Source: Ailurus styani
Lineage: Eukaryota; Chordata; Mammalia; Carnivora; Ailuridae
DNA length: 64,000 nucleotides
Reading direction: 5' to 3'
Assembly: GCA_002007465.1 (NCBI GenBank)
Contig: LNAC01000278.1
Location: forward strand, 880,286 to 944,285
Made by a program: the position numbers and the translations under genes
Part shown: positions 1-11,934 of the stretch, piece by piece
Numbering within the stretch: the stretch's first letter is position 1
Layout: each line of letters begins with the position of its first letter
Notes under the pieces: generated by a model
Seen by the model: only the letters and a program-made list of their open reading frames with translations
Databases searched by the model: none
Told to the model about the DNA's origin: nothing

Positions 1-932
1 AAGTTGCAATTAATTTTTACAGAAATGAAAAAGGTTAACTTTGGATTGTTGCTCTGTTTTAAATGGCAAATATATACAGGTTTTCAAGAAATCTGTCTGT
101 AAATCAGTATTTTTCAAAAAAGAAAAAAACAAGTCCATAAAGCTGATAAAGGCAAACTTACGTAAAACTGGAATCAAAGTTGGATTTCTATTCTTGTTTC
201 TCTACTTCTGACAAGATTTCTCTACTTCTCTAATAGCTTTCTGTGCTGCTTTATTCAACATTTTTGTTAATCTCAAATTATTTCTGAGAATGTAATTTCT
301 ACATTTAAGCTAGTTCCAAACTTATCTAAGATTAATCCTTAAATGTATAGATAACTTCTAAAATGAGCCCAGGACAATTTTTTTAGTACAATTATTATAC
401 CTAAGTCTCCCCACCAACAATAAAAACAAAACACTCAAGTAACTTGTTTGGGCATCTCTTTTACAAATCACTCATTGAGAAGACTATTCCTAACTTAATA
501 CTTCTGCAGCTTGCTTATTAAAGTCACTCTGATTAATTTTGACAGCTTTTAGTTTAGTAAATTAGATCATTGGTCAATGTCACTGGTAAAAAAGATGGTT
601 ATTAAAAACGTGTATCATAAGTTTCAAATAAAACAATTCACCTATCTAAGCAATTCACCTATTTTACCATATTTACAATGTCAAATTAGTAACCCAAAGT
701 TGAACAAAGTATTTCAAAAATGCTTAAACATTTTTACTAAAGACTAAGAAAATCTATAAGCAAACAAAACGTGAAGGGAGGAGGGAAGAACTAAAAAGGA
801 TTATATTCTAACTCTAGTCAGCATTATGGTGAGTAATGTACTAACTTTCTTATACATACTTTACTATTTTTCCTATTGGAAACTGAAAAAAGGAAATATG
901 ACAGTTGAAAAAAAATTTTAAATAACTAAGTT
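1..932. other. AT-rich non-coding stretch, nothing recognised
   Basis: No splice-flanked exon, long open frame or repeat that I can name is visible. The sequence is AT-rich with short homopolymer runs, like mammalian intronic or intergenic DNA. Confidence 0.6.
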
Positions 933-1140
933 AGGGCACCTGGGTGGCTCAGTGGGTTAAAGCCTCTGCCTTCAGCTCAGGTCATGATCTCAGGGTCCTG
1001 GGATGGAGGCCTGCATCAGGCTCCCTGCTCAGCAGGGAGCCCTGCTTCCTCCTTTCTCTCTGCCTACTTGTGATCTCTCTCTCTCTCTCTCTCTGTCAAA
1101 TCAATAAATAAAATCTTTAAAAAATAAATAAGTAAATAAG
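933..1140 (+). mobile_element. Carnivore tRNA-derived SINE (CAN/SINEC), plus
   Basis: The tRNA-like head (CACCTGGGTGGCTCAGTGGG) is followed by the body, a CT-rich stretch at 1063-1096 and an A-rich tail built on AATAAATAAAATCTTTAAAA. The head carries the Pol III box A-like GGGTGGCTCAGTGGG. The subtype with 'GTGGGTTAAAGCCTCTGCC' is the young form seen repeatedly in this window. It makes no protein. Confidence 0.93.
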
Positions 1141-1304
1141 AAAGTTAATCCAAGTTTTCATAAAATTGAACTATGATAGCAGAAAATTTGGAGGATATAC
1201 ACTTTCCAAGATCATCCACACTACCTTCCTGTATCCCAAAATGAATATCTCCTAGTTGGTGGTAATGTAAAATGTAGTTACTAACATACTGCAACCAGCA
1301 ATTT

Positions 1305-1395
1305 AATTAATTGAGGTAATAATATGGAAAGCACTTAAGACTGTGTCTGGTTCATCATGAAGACTCAATAACTTAGCCATTATTAATAGCAGTGC
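1305..1395 (+). repeat. MIR 3' fragment
   Basis: The order 'GGAAAGCACTTA...GTGTCTGG...CAATAACT...TTATTA' matches the 3' end of a mammalian-wide MIR SINE. It is diverged and lacks a head. Confidence 0.5.
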
Positions 1396-2847
1396 TTTAT
1401 TGTGGGAGATTGTTTTTTTTTTTAATATACTGAAGTAATGAACAAGATGTGGCTACACCACAGTATATCTGTAGATTGTGAGCAAGAAATACAGCACTGG
1501 AAACAATTCCAGAAACTTAACTGACTTCGTGGAAACCTACTAAATGGCTTCCAAGTGAAGTTTGAACCGTGCAAACAGACAGTTGAGCAAAATATTTGTG
1601 AAACTCTCCAAAATCTCATGCATCTCTTCCAACTCCAAACCATCAACATTAAAAATGTGTTTTATCCACTTAGCAAAGAACTCTGTAGCAAACAGAATAT
1701 TACTACACAAACCTACTTTCTCTATGTTGTAAATTCTAATATGTGCACCAAGTAATACGTGTTCTAAGAAATGTGAACACTAACTTTGCAGTACTCTGTA
1801 ATGTGACTTTCCCAAGACTTGAGTAGCCTGTGCTAATCAAACGTCCCATGCTCCATGTACATCCTCCCCAAAACACATCATTATATAAGTACTTTCATTT
1901 TAGGCACTGAGCTAATTGAAGTGTAAAACTGCCCCAAATGTCTACTTAATAGTTCCCATCTAACTATTCCTACCTCAGGAAAAACTGCCAGATATTTCAG
2001 AAATCTGCCATTTCAGCACAATTTCTGATTTGGTAAGAATCTACTTAAAGATGCTTTTAAAAATACCAGAAAAATTCATCCTGGAGGTCTCTGATTATAT
2101 TTTTGTAAAGCTCTCCCTACAAAAACAGCATATGGGCAAGTCAAAAGGTTTTATCAATAATATGCAAATAACTGTAGTTTCTAAAGAAAGGCGTGCAGTG
2201 CACATACACTTCATTCCTGTGCAGTTAGAACCTAGCACGTTTAAAAAAGAGGAAGCTGCCCAACCTCCCACGCCTCCAGAATGTCTAGCATTCCTGGCAG
2301 GCAGGGCTCTCTCCTGACCAGCCAAAAGTACCCAATGCCAAAGAGCACGCTCCCCATCCCCGTATTTAAATACCGAGTGGGGGAAAAGGAGCAACCAAAA
2401 AGGGCAGCGTACATGGATAGCGCCAGAGGAGAGATACCGTCACGGAGACAGCTGGAGAAAGGGGAAGGGGCGCCCAGCTCCCGCCTTTAGCAGCTAACAG
2501 TCCTATCCCCCAAAAGGGTGTGAGGTCAACTCCTTGAGAATGAGAGTAGAAAAAGATTAACATGGAGACACGAGGCTCCGTCACTAGGGTTCTTGAGCTC
2601 AGCCATTAAGAAGAAATAAAAGAGTCAAGCCCCAAACACATCCACAACGGAATTGGGAAAAACCATTGACAATGAGGCCTCGGAACGAAAGAGCCCCTCC
2701 TCAGCCCAAAGGACAGAGACGAGGAGAACAATGCACCACGGAAATTCTAAAATGTCTCGGGAATGGAACCCAGCTGAAGTGAGGACTGCTGTCAGGACAG
2801 GTGGGAGTGGGGCGGGTCAGAGCGAAGACTGGACTCGGTAGCGGTCA
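1396..2847. other. Non-coding, CpG-elevated toward 2.3-2.85 kb
   Basis: No gene is recognised. From about 2,330 to 2,840 the base composition rises and isolated CpGs become common (for example TACCGTCACGG, CTCGGTAGCGG), as on the shoulder of a CpG island. The open frames here are short, overlap on both strands and show no known motif. Confidence 0.5.
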
Positions 2848-3075
2848 AGAGCACACACTCTGGAGCAAAACTGCCTGGGTTTAAACCCGCACTCTGACAA
2901 TTACTAGCCTATGTGCTCCAGCAGGTTAACCTCATCTTCCCCGTGTAAAAAATAAGTTAAATAATCACAGACCTATCGCGAGGGTTAAAGAAGTTAAAAC
3001 GTGGAGCAGTCTTAGAACACTACGTGGACGGTGGGACTTGCTACATGTTTGCTGTAATTTTAATCGTCATCTGCT
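2848..3075 (+). repeat. MIR SINE, plus
   Basis: It contains the MIR landmarks in order: 'CTGCCTGGGTTTAAACCC', 'ACTCTGACAATTACTAG', 'GGTTAACCTCATCTTCC', then a 3' part around 'GAGGGTTAAAG'. It is well diverged. The block of CpG-rich sequence starts about 10-25 bases after its end. Confidence 0.75.
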
Positions 3076-3084
3076 CTGGGCCAC

Positions 3085-3683
3085 CACTCGCGGCCGCCGG
3101 GCGCGCCGTTCGCCCCGTCGGAGCCGTCCCGGAGGACCAGGAGCACAGAGGACACGAGCGCGACCCCCAGCGCAGCCCGCCGCCGCCTCGCCTCGGGGCC
3201 GCCGCACGGGCCACCCACACCCTGGACCGCAACCCGCCNNNNNNNNNNNNNNNNNNNNNNNNNNNNNNNNNNNNNNNNNNNNNNNNNNNNNNNNNNNNNN
3301 NNNNNNNNNNNNNNNNNNNNNNNNNNNNNNNNNNNNNNNNNNNNNNNNNNNNNNNNNNNNNNNNNNNNNNNNNNNNNNNNNNNNNNNNNNNNNNNNNNNN
3401 NNNNNNNNNNNNNNNNNNNNNNNNNNNNNNNNNNNNNNNNNNNNNNNNNNNNNNNNNNNNNNNNNNNNNNNNNNNNNNNNNNNNNNNNNNNNNNNNNNNN
3501 NNNNNNNNNNNNNNNNNNNNNNNNNNNNNNNNNNNNNNNNNNNNNNNNNNNNNNNNNNNNNNNNNNNNNNNNNNNNNNNNNNNNNNNNNNNNNNNNNNNN
3601 NNNNNNNNNNNNNNNNNNNNNNNNNNNNNNNNNNNNNNNNNNNNNNNNNNNNNNNNNNNNNNAACCTTAGGCACGAGTCACCT
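3085..3683. repeat. CpG-rich segment duplicated from 14,341-14,932 (copy 1)
   Basis: Bases 3,104-3,238 are identical to 14,341-14,475 (135 bases), and 3,663-3,683 are identical to 14,912-14,932 (21 bases). An N run of 424 fills the middle; the matching interval in the other copy is 436 bases (96 sequenced, 220 N, then 120 sequenced). The outer flanks differ. Left of the match is a short GC-rich junction (3,085-3,103) with no partner. If the hidden part is also the same, this copy would carry the minus-strand exon-1 candidate and promoter seen at 14.5 kb. It could be a real recent duplication or an assembly error. Confidence 0.85.
3239..3662. other. Assembly gap (424 N)
   Basis: A run of N. 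Open frames that cross it are artefacts. The non-round size suggests a length estimated from read pairs. Confidence 1.
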
Positions 3684-3989
3684 GATGACTACATCTGGCT
3701 AACAGGAGTTTCTCAGATGAGCAATCTACATTTCTTATAAGGTACTTCTTTTGATCACCTGCTCCTCCCTCATCAAGGCCTTCAAGAAAACAAAAACAAA
3801 AACAGGACCTCACACAGGCAAAGTGTAACACAGGCCTGGCTCAACTCCCCTCTGCAGAGGGTAGTATTTCCTTCTTAGACCTATATTACTTTCTTAAGCT
3901 GCTCTCTCAAAACGCACTCAGAATGAGAAAAAATGTCTGAGAAGGATGGAATAATTAAGGAAAGCATCAGGCTCCCAAAGCAGGTAAGC

Positions 3990-4870
3990 TTCTATATCAT
4001 GCTACACCCTGGAACAAGCAATGTACTTTGTGTCAGTGTTGGAACATTGAGAAAAAGCTGATGGAGAAACAGAGGGCACATGGGACAGGAGACTGTGGGT
4101 AGTGGTGAAGACAGAAAACTTATCACCATGGGAGAAAACAGAAAAAGACACAGGAGAGTGTGAAGAGGAAAAGTAGAAAGAAAATGGGGGTGTTGACATA
4201 GGAGGAGGCAAATCAAGGAAGGAAGAAAAAGGTGATGACAGAGAAAATAGGAATGAGAAATAAAAGAGAAGGGAGAGACTACCTACTTACAGACAGAAAA
4301 AAAAATGAGCTTGATAGAGCCAAAAGTAGTAAGAAAAGGAGAAAATACTCATTGACAAAGAGAAGAGGAACATTCTTCGAACTCTTACAGGAAAAACGAT
4401 GTTAGTGAAATAAAGCAAATGTGGTCCCTCAGATGCTACTTGGAAAAGATAAATATGAAAATGCTCAGCTCCTTGGTTACTTTAGCTGTAAACACTGGAT
4501 TTTTCAAACTCAACCTATACACATTTACCCCTTCGAACCCCAAACACAACAGTACAAAAGGACATGTCACAGATACTCAGGACATGTCAAAACCAAACTG
4601 TCCTTCTAAGCACACTTAAAAAGAAAAATGCACCATGGACTCTCATTGCGGAAACTGATGATGCCTTGCATGGAAATAAACTAGTAAGAGGAGAGTTGAG
4701 GTGTCCCCAGGCCAAAAGGGGATTGAAGCAGTGCAACCCTGACTAAATCATAAGACTTTGGGGAAGAAATGTGAGGTACTCATGCAACCTCAAACATCCC
4801 TTACATCTATTTTAAACGATATCAATTAGTCTGTGCTATCTTTTCCACCATTCCCTTAATAAGGATGATT
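3990..4870. repeat. Diverged local duplication unit, first copy
   Basis: The unit matches the next one in order. Both have a purine-rich GAGAAA tract, then 'AAAAGATAAATAT', then 'ACCATGGAC(T/A)CTC', then a pyrimidine-rich end resembling 'TTACATCT...TCTTTTCCAC'. The end element at 4,788-4,885 also resembles 5,972-6,075 and 15,725-15,820. No coding frame is shared. Purine richness produces the long minus-strand Ser/Phe/Leu-rich frames here. Confidence 0.55.
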
Positions 4871-6085
4871 GTGTTCCTTGTTGAAGTGAAGCTTGCAATG
4901 TCACTGACAATGTCTTGAATAAGGTCTTGTTGGGAAGAAAAGGTATGTGGGGAGAAGGTGGTGGTGTGACAAACAGTAAGGAGCACACAGGAGGGAGGGA
5001 GAGAAAAAGTGCAGAAAGAGAGACAAAGATGTGAGGTGAGAAGCAACTGTGGAGAAGAGAGAAAGGCAGAGAGGAAAAGAAGAAAGAAACATGTAGGAAC
5101 AAGTGCAGGCAAAAAAAAAAAAAGAAAGAAAATAAGAATAGACAATAAAGAAGAGAAGAGAGATGAAAAGAGGTGATAGGGAGACTACCCACTGACAGAG
5201 AAGGGGAAGAGGGACACCTCTCACAGTTCTAAGGAAGTGAAGCCAATCAGGCCCCTATGTTGTTACATGAAAAAGATAAATATAAGAACCCCAGGTGGGG
5301 TGTCTGGGTGGCTCAGTGGGTTAAGTCTCTGCCTTCGGCTCAGGTCATGATCTCAGGGTCCTGGGATCGAGCCCTGCATCAGGCTCTCTGCTCGGTGGAG
5401 AGCCTGCTTACCCCTCTTTCTCTGCCTGCCTCTCTGCCTGCTTGTGATCTCTCCCTTGTCAAATAAATAAATAAAAATCTTAAAAAAGAAAAAACAAAAC
5501 AAAACCCCAGGCTCCCTGATTACTGAACTCTACAATTACTTTTGCAGAGTTAATTTTTAAAAACATATCCATTAAATCTTAAACATAACCATACCAAGTT
5601 CAAAAGTACTAGAAATGTTGAAGACACCTAACATCTTCAAACTCCACTGGAGGAGAATGATACACCATGGACACTCACCATGGAAACAAACCACTAATGA
5701 CTAAACTGAAGGACATCAATGGGAAAAGAAGAAAGAATTCACAAGGCCAATAAGGGTAGGGGCAGGGCAATCCTCAGGGAGCTCACAAGAGGAAAGTCTG
5801 CCCCTCAGATCTGTTCTGGGTTACTCTCAAGACCCTTCCCACCAGATGTACCTCTACACTACCTCAAAACATAACTATTGTGCATAGAACCTGACAGAGA
5901 GTGAGTCTTCAATGAATGTTAGACAGTTAAATTATAAGTAAGTAAGGTTATCTGAGGGTAATTTTGAGAAGTCTCTCAATCCCAATCCTTTTACATCTTT
6001 TTAAAAATACATTAATTACCTGTCGTCTTCTCCACACTTGTTCCTTAGTAAGAAGGATAATAACATTTGGAAACATTTGAAAAAA
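4871..6085. repeat. Diverged local duplication unit, second copy
   Basis: This is the tandem partner of the preceding unit and is interrupted by a SINE at 5,297-5,502, which the first copy lacks. The SINE therefore arrived after the duplication. Its last 180 bases (about 5,900-6,080) also resemble 11,935-12,090 and 15,640-15,850. Confidence 0.55.
5297..5502 (+). mobile_element. CAN SINE, plus
   Basis: The head GGGTGGCTCAGTGGGTTAA, CT-rich body and A-rich tail are all present. A 9-base target-site duplication (AACCCCAGG) flanks it at 5,287-5,295 and 5,503-5,511. Confidence 0.95.
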
Positions 6086-6559
6086 TGGTAGTTTACCTTA
6101 AAATTAAAAGGGTTATTTTATTAATTCTCCCAACTTGCATTTTGTTTTAAGTAATTTTATATTACACAAGTAATATCTTTCTGGAAGTTCAAAATTCTTG
6201 GTTTATAATTAAATTGTAAAGTGCTACCAAAAAAAAAAAAGTAAACCCATCTGTATTTCTATTGTAGAAGTTCAAAATCTTAAAACGTTCAATGAGTTGC
6301 AGAAAAAAAAATTTATGAAAGCAACATATAATTGAAAATAAACTACTTGTGTTTTTACCAATTTGCATTATTCCCTATTATTTTTTTCTTTCTGAAACAT
6401 AAACTAACATCCCCTATAATGTTGCTCTTGAGTCAACTATTCTATAAAATCTTTTCCATGTATTCTCTGCTGTGTTAACTAGCCAGCATTGTTATTGTTG
6501 CTAGCTAGGTAGATGTCTTCATATTCTTGGAAGTTGTTTCTGTAGTTTAGGTAGCCTAC

Positions 6560-6810
6560 TTTTCATAACAGAACATGGGTCTAAAAACATTTTACAATGT
6601 CTGAAGATATTTTTGGTTGTCACAACTGGGGAGGGGGTTGTACTGACATCTAGTGGGTAGAGGACAGGGATGCTGCTAAAACATCCTACTTGCACAGGAG
6701 AGCACCCTCCCCCCCATCAAGCCTATATATCCCCATTCCTAACAGAGTTATCAGGCCCAAATAGTGTCAAGTTTGAGAAATAATGTCAAAGTTGAGAAAC
6801 TCTGTTCTAG
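6560..6810. mobile_element. hAT-type MITE (MER3-like)
   Basis: It contains 'GGTTGTCACAACTGGGG', 'GACATCTAGTGGGTAGAGG', 'GGGATGCTGCTAAAACATCC' and an end reading 'TTGAGAAACTCTG'. This is the order of the MER3-like non-autonomous hAT consensus as I remember it. It has no coding capacity. Confidence 0.65.
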
Positions 6811-7499
6811 GCCTAAATAGTACTTTGTAAGCGATATGTAAAAGAGAGGAACATGCTAAATTATATCACAGGATACACCCAGCAAAATCTAGACTGTGGG
6901 TCATTTTATAGAGCAAATAACACAATTTTTTAAACAAATTACAAGGAAAAAGATAGAAATTTCTAGTTTAAAAAAGGCTTAAATATTTAGATACATCAAG
7001 TGCAGGAATAAATGACTCCAGACCTGCCCTTCCACTATATTCTTTTCAGAACTGGACTACAGACAGCATAGAACTATGATCCTTAAGATATAGGATCGCA
7101 CAAATGGGGTAGGCCTTCAACTGCCCCAACTTTCTGCCTGGAGGCACATTCTAGACCATGGCAAAGGAAGTAGAAAGACAAGCAGAGCAGACTTGGGCAG
7201 CTGGAATTGACAGAACAAAGTACCATAGAGGAAGGAGGTAGGCAAAGGATGAGCTCCAGAAATTTGCACAGGCAATTCCTTAATTCTCTTTCTAAATACA
7301 AAGCCACACATGTGTGGGTGAAACCCCACCAAGGATAGGCAAAGAATTTCCAGGGAGTTGTAACTGAACAATTCCCAGGGCTCCCACAGGGCTGGAAGAC
7401 TTCTGAGTTTTCATCAGCCAGAGCTGAAAGACCCAATGAACAATGAAGAAGAGGTCCCAAAATGGCATGTGTTAATAGCATATCTAACTCAGACCTAAT
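6811..7499. other. Non-coding; possible L1 5' region
   Basis: The block at 7,050-7,500 reads like an L1 5' untranslated region on the plus strand (many AGGCAAAGGA-type motifs) and leads into the L1 below. The 132-residue minus-strand frame at 7,083-7,481 has no recognised domain and is probably chance. Confidence 0.4.
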
Positions 7500-10400
7500 A
7501 AATTTGGTATTTTAGATTCACCCTGCAGAAGCTTTCAAAGAAGCTTTAAATTCTGTAAATTAAAAAAAAATTATATTTAAAACAAAAGTAATAACAATGT
7601 GTTGTGGTATTCACAAAATATACAGAAGTAAAATGTATGACAATAGCACGAAGGAGGGAAATGAAGCTATATAATAAGGTTTTTACATTATATGTAAAGT
7701 AGAATATTTGCAGGTGTATAATAGTAATAAGAAAAAATAAGAAGAGGAAACTAAAAATGTATATTAAAATCTTTATAGATACATTTAGGAAGCCAGTAGA
7801 GAATATAAGTGGAATTTTAAGGAATTAATCCAAAAGTAGGCAGGACAAGAATAAAAACAGAGGAAAAAAACCAAACAGATGAGACATTAAAAACAAACAG
7901 TAAGAGACTAGACCTAAGCCCAATCATAGCAATAATTACACTAAATATAAAGACTCTAAACACCGCTATAAAAAGGCAGAGATCAACAAAATGAATAGAA
8001 AAATATAACTCAACCAGGTACTGCCTATAAGAAATAGACTTGAAATAAATTGAAAGCAAAACAACAGAAAAAGATACATCATGCAAATCAAAAGAAAGCA
8101 GAAGTAACTCTATAATATCAGAAAAGGAATTTTACCAGGGATAGAATATCATAATGATAAATAAATCAGTTAGTCATAAAGACATAATCCTACAAATGTT
8201 TGCATGTAAAAAGAGCTCCAGAATATACGAGGCAAAACTGACAGAAATGTGGGGAAAAACAGACAAATCCCAATGATAGTTAAGATTTCAACAATCCTTT
8301 TTCATTAACTGATAGAAAATCTGTAAGGATATAGAAAAGTTGAACAATACTATCAACCAACTTGACCTGGTCGACATTTATAGGTAACCACCCAACAACA
8401 GCAGGGTACACATTCTATTCAACTGCACATAATATATCTACTAAGTCAGACCATATATGGGACCATACAAGAAGTCCCAAAAAATTTAAGGGGATTGAAA
8501 TCATATAGAGCATGTTCCCTGACCCAAACAAAATTAAATTTGGAATTAATAACAGTAAATAACAGGGAAATCCCCAAATAATTGGAAATTATAAAACATA
8601 CTTTTAAATAATAATATTTTAAACTGAATGAAAATGAAAACATAGCATTTCAAACTGTGTAAGTTACACAGTAAAAGCAGTGGTTCGATAAATATGCAGT
8701 TTTAGATGCTTTTAAAAATAAAAGTTCTAAAAAATCAATGATCTGAGCTTCCACTTTAAGAAGCTTGAAAATGAAAAGCAAATTAAACACACAGTACAGT
8801 AAGTAAGAGAAAGGAATAACGGTAAGAGTAGAAATCTATATCAAAAATAGACAACAAGAACAACAACAAAAAAGAAAACAGACAACAGGGAAAAATCAAT
8901 GTAACTAAAAACTGGGTTTTTTGTAAAGAGCAAGCAAATAGATAAATATCTAGCTAGACTAATTAAAAAGTAACGGGAGAAAATGCAAATTACTAAAATC
9001 ATGAATGAAAGAAGAAACATCAGTATAGACCCTATAGATATTAAAAGAGTGATGGGAATGTTACAAAAATTTGCCAGTTCAACAACTCAGATGAAATGGG
9101 AAAATTCCTAGAAAGACACAAATAACCAAACCTAACACAAGAAACAGAAAATCTGAATAGCCTCACATGTATTAAGGAAATTGAATTCATAATTTAAAAT
9201 GTCCACAAAGAAAACTGCAGACCCAGTTGGGCTTAATGATGAAATCTATTGAACCAAATAAAATAATCCTACAAAAACTCTCAGAAGAAAATAGAGGAGG
9301 CAGGAACACTTCCGAACTCATTCTCTGAGATCAACATTACCCTGATAACAAAAATCAAAGACATTACAAGAAAACTTCAGGCCAAATTTCTTAACACAGT
9401 ATTAGTAAGTCAAATCAATATATAAAAAAGGATAATACATTATGACCAAGAAGAGTTTGTCCCAGGAATGCAAGCTTATTTTAATATTCAATAGAGGAAA
9501 ATCACCTGACAAAACTCCACATCTATTTATGATTAAAGCAGTCAACACAGAAAATAATTTCAACCTGATAAAACACATCTACAAAAAATCTACAGCTAAC
9601 CTCATGATGAAGGACCATGTTTTCCTCTTAAGGATTCATATTGTTACTGAAGGTCTCTGCCAGTACAGTAGAACAAGACAAAGAGATAAAACACATTCAG
9701 ATTGAAAAGGAAAAAGTAAAACATTTTATTCCAAGTTGACATGTTGTGTACCTAGAAAATCCTAAGGAAACTATAAATAAGCTACAACAACTAATAAATT
9801 AATATTATAAGGTCACAGAATATAAAGTCAATATTCTTCAATTTTATTTCTATATACTAGCAACAAACAATTGGACAATAAAATTTTAGAAACTAATACC
9901 ATTTATAGTAACATCAAAAACCAAGTTTTTTTAGGAATAAATTTAATAAAACACATCCAAAATCCTAAATTTAAAACTACAAAACGCTAATGCAAGAAAT
10001 TAAAGAAGTGAATAAATCAACAAGTATACCATGTTCATGGATTGGAAAACTCAATACTGTTAAACGTTTTATTTCTCTCAAATTGATCTATAGTTTGAAG
10101 CAAACCTAAACAATATTCCTCCTGGCTTTTTGTAGAAATTGACAGGCTGGGTCTAATATGTATATGATAATGTAAAATAACTGGAACAGCCAAAACAATA
10201 TTGAAAAAGAACAAAGTTTGAGGACTTGCACTGCTTGATTTCCAAGACTTAACTACAGAGCTACAGTAGTCAAAATAGCATGACATTGATATAGAGACAC
10301 ACATCAACACAATAGAATAGAGTCCAGAAAGAGAACCACATATATACAGTCAATTGATTCTCAAGAGGTATCACAGCAATTCAACGGAGGAAAAGATAGT

Positions 10401-10549
10401 CTTTTCAATAAATGGTGCTGAAATAACTTGATATCCATATGAGAAACAAATGATCCTGGACCCTTACTTCACAGCATACCTTAAATTAAACTTAATATGT
10501 AACAAAGACCTAAACATATAACATAAATCTATCAGCCTTTTAAATTCAG

Positions 10550-10741
10550 GATTCAGAGGGGACGGCTGCCTATTTTTATAAATAAAAGTTTTGGGGGAAC
10601 ATGGTCATTACTCATTGTTTCTGTATTGTTAATAATTGCTTTTGAGCTACAACAGCAGAGTTGAATGTTGAGTGTATAGTCTATAAGCCTAAAATATTCA
10701 TATTCTAGTCCTTTAAGAAAATGTTCGAGAATCCCTCTTTT
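10550..10741. mobile_element. hAT-Charlie MITE (MER1-type) inside the L1
   Basis: The signature 'TTTATAAATAAAAGTTTTGG', 'GAGCTACAACAGCAGAGTTG' and 'AAGCCTAAAATATTCAT' matches the Charlie-group MITE whose other copy is at 38.2 kb. It interrupts L1 ORF2 DNA, so it is younger than the L1. It is itself interrupted by a SINE. Confidence 0.7.
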
Positions 10742-10925
10742 TTTTTTTAAGATTTGATTTATTTGACAGAGAGAGACATCACAAGTAGGCAGAGACGCAG
10801 GCAGAGGGAGAAGGGGAAGCAGGCTCCCCACTGAGCAAAGAGCCCGCAGGACTTGAGCCCAGGACCCTGAGATCATGACCTGAGCCGAAGGCAGAGGTTT
10901 AACCCACTGAGCCACCCAGGCGCCT
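10742..10925 (-). mobile_element. CAN SINE, minus, nested
   Basis: The complement strand carries the tRNA-like head, and its end reads 'CTGAGCCACCCAGGCGCC' here. A perfect 15-base target-site duplication (GAGAATCCCTCTTTT) flanks it at 10,727-10,741 and 10,926-10,940. It is the innermost layer of SINE in hAT in L1. Confidence 0.96.
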
Positions 10926-11934
10926 GAGAATCCCTCTTTTAAAGAAAACATGGGGAAAAATCTAGGGAACAGTTTCTCAGACAGACACAAAAAGCAAGAA
11001 CCACAAAGAAAACATTGGTAAACTGGATATCATCAATATTTAGAACTTCTGCTCTTTGAAAAAGAACTTAAGAAGTGAAAGACAAGCCACAAATTGGGAG
11101 AAAATATCTGACAAAGGAATTGTATCCAAATTATATAAAAAATTGTTACAACTCAATAAGAAACAAACAACCCAATAAATTAATGAGTAAAATATATGAA
11201 TAGAAACTCTGCAAAAGAAGACACACAAAGCACATGAAATAGTGTTCAACATTATTAGCATCAGGGAAATGCAAATTTAAACCACAATGAGATACCACTA
11301 AATATCTACTAGAATTCTTAATTTTAGCTAGACTTCAATACCAAATTTTGAAAAGGATGTAGAGCAACTAAAACTCTCACACATTGCTGCTAATGAGGCA
11401 CCACTTTGGAAAACAGGCTGGCAGTTTCTTATACAATTACACACATTTACCATACAGCCCAGCAGAAATGAAAACACATTCATCCAAAAACTTGTACATA
11501 AATGTGCACAGCAACTTTTTTTTCATGATAGTCAAAGACTGGAGAAAAACCAAATGTCCATCAACAGATGAATGCATAAACAAATTGTGATACAGACTTA
11601 CAATGGAATACTACTTAACAATAGATATCCATGATATAACAAAAACCACAGATGATTCTCAAAAGCATTATGTTAAATGAAAGAAGCCAGGCACAAAATA
11701 ATATATACTGTATAATTCCATAGATGATGAAACTAATCTTTAGAAACAAAAAGCATGACTGGTACCTGGGGGCAGGGGTTGTGGGGTGATGGTGGGGGAG
11801 TTCCAAACGAGCATGACAGAACTTTTTAAAGTGATGGCAATGTTTTAAGATCTTGATTACAGAGGTGATTACATGGGTGTACATGTTTGCCAAAACTCAT
11901 GCAAAGTGTATAAAAATCTGATAGCATGCTAGTG

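Noticed and set aside
3088..3107. Adjacent NotI (GCGGCCGC) and AscI-like (GGCGCGCC) sites, resembling a vector polylinker
   Set aside because: Such sites are expected in CpG islands, and no other vector sequence is seen. It is worth a vector screen because it sits exactly at the junction of the duplicated block.
3672..3677. 'GGCACGAG', which is part of an old cDNA-library adaptor
   Set aside because: It lies inside the 21 bases that also occur in the genomic copy at 14.9 kb, so it is genomic.
3024..3740. Long frames across the first N gap on both strands
   Set aside because: They are open only because N codes for X.
4822..5224. Overlapping minus-strand Ser/Phe/Leu-rich frames of 107-118 residues
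   Set aside because: They come from purine-rich duplicated DNA, open in all three frames with no motif, as expected for biased composition.
7083..7481. 132-codon minus-strand frame
   Set aside because: No domain, and it lies antisense to what looks like L1 5' sequence.
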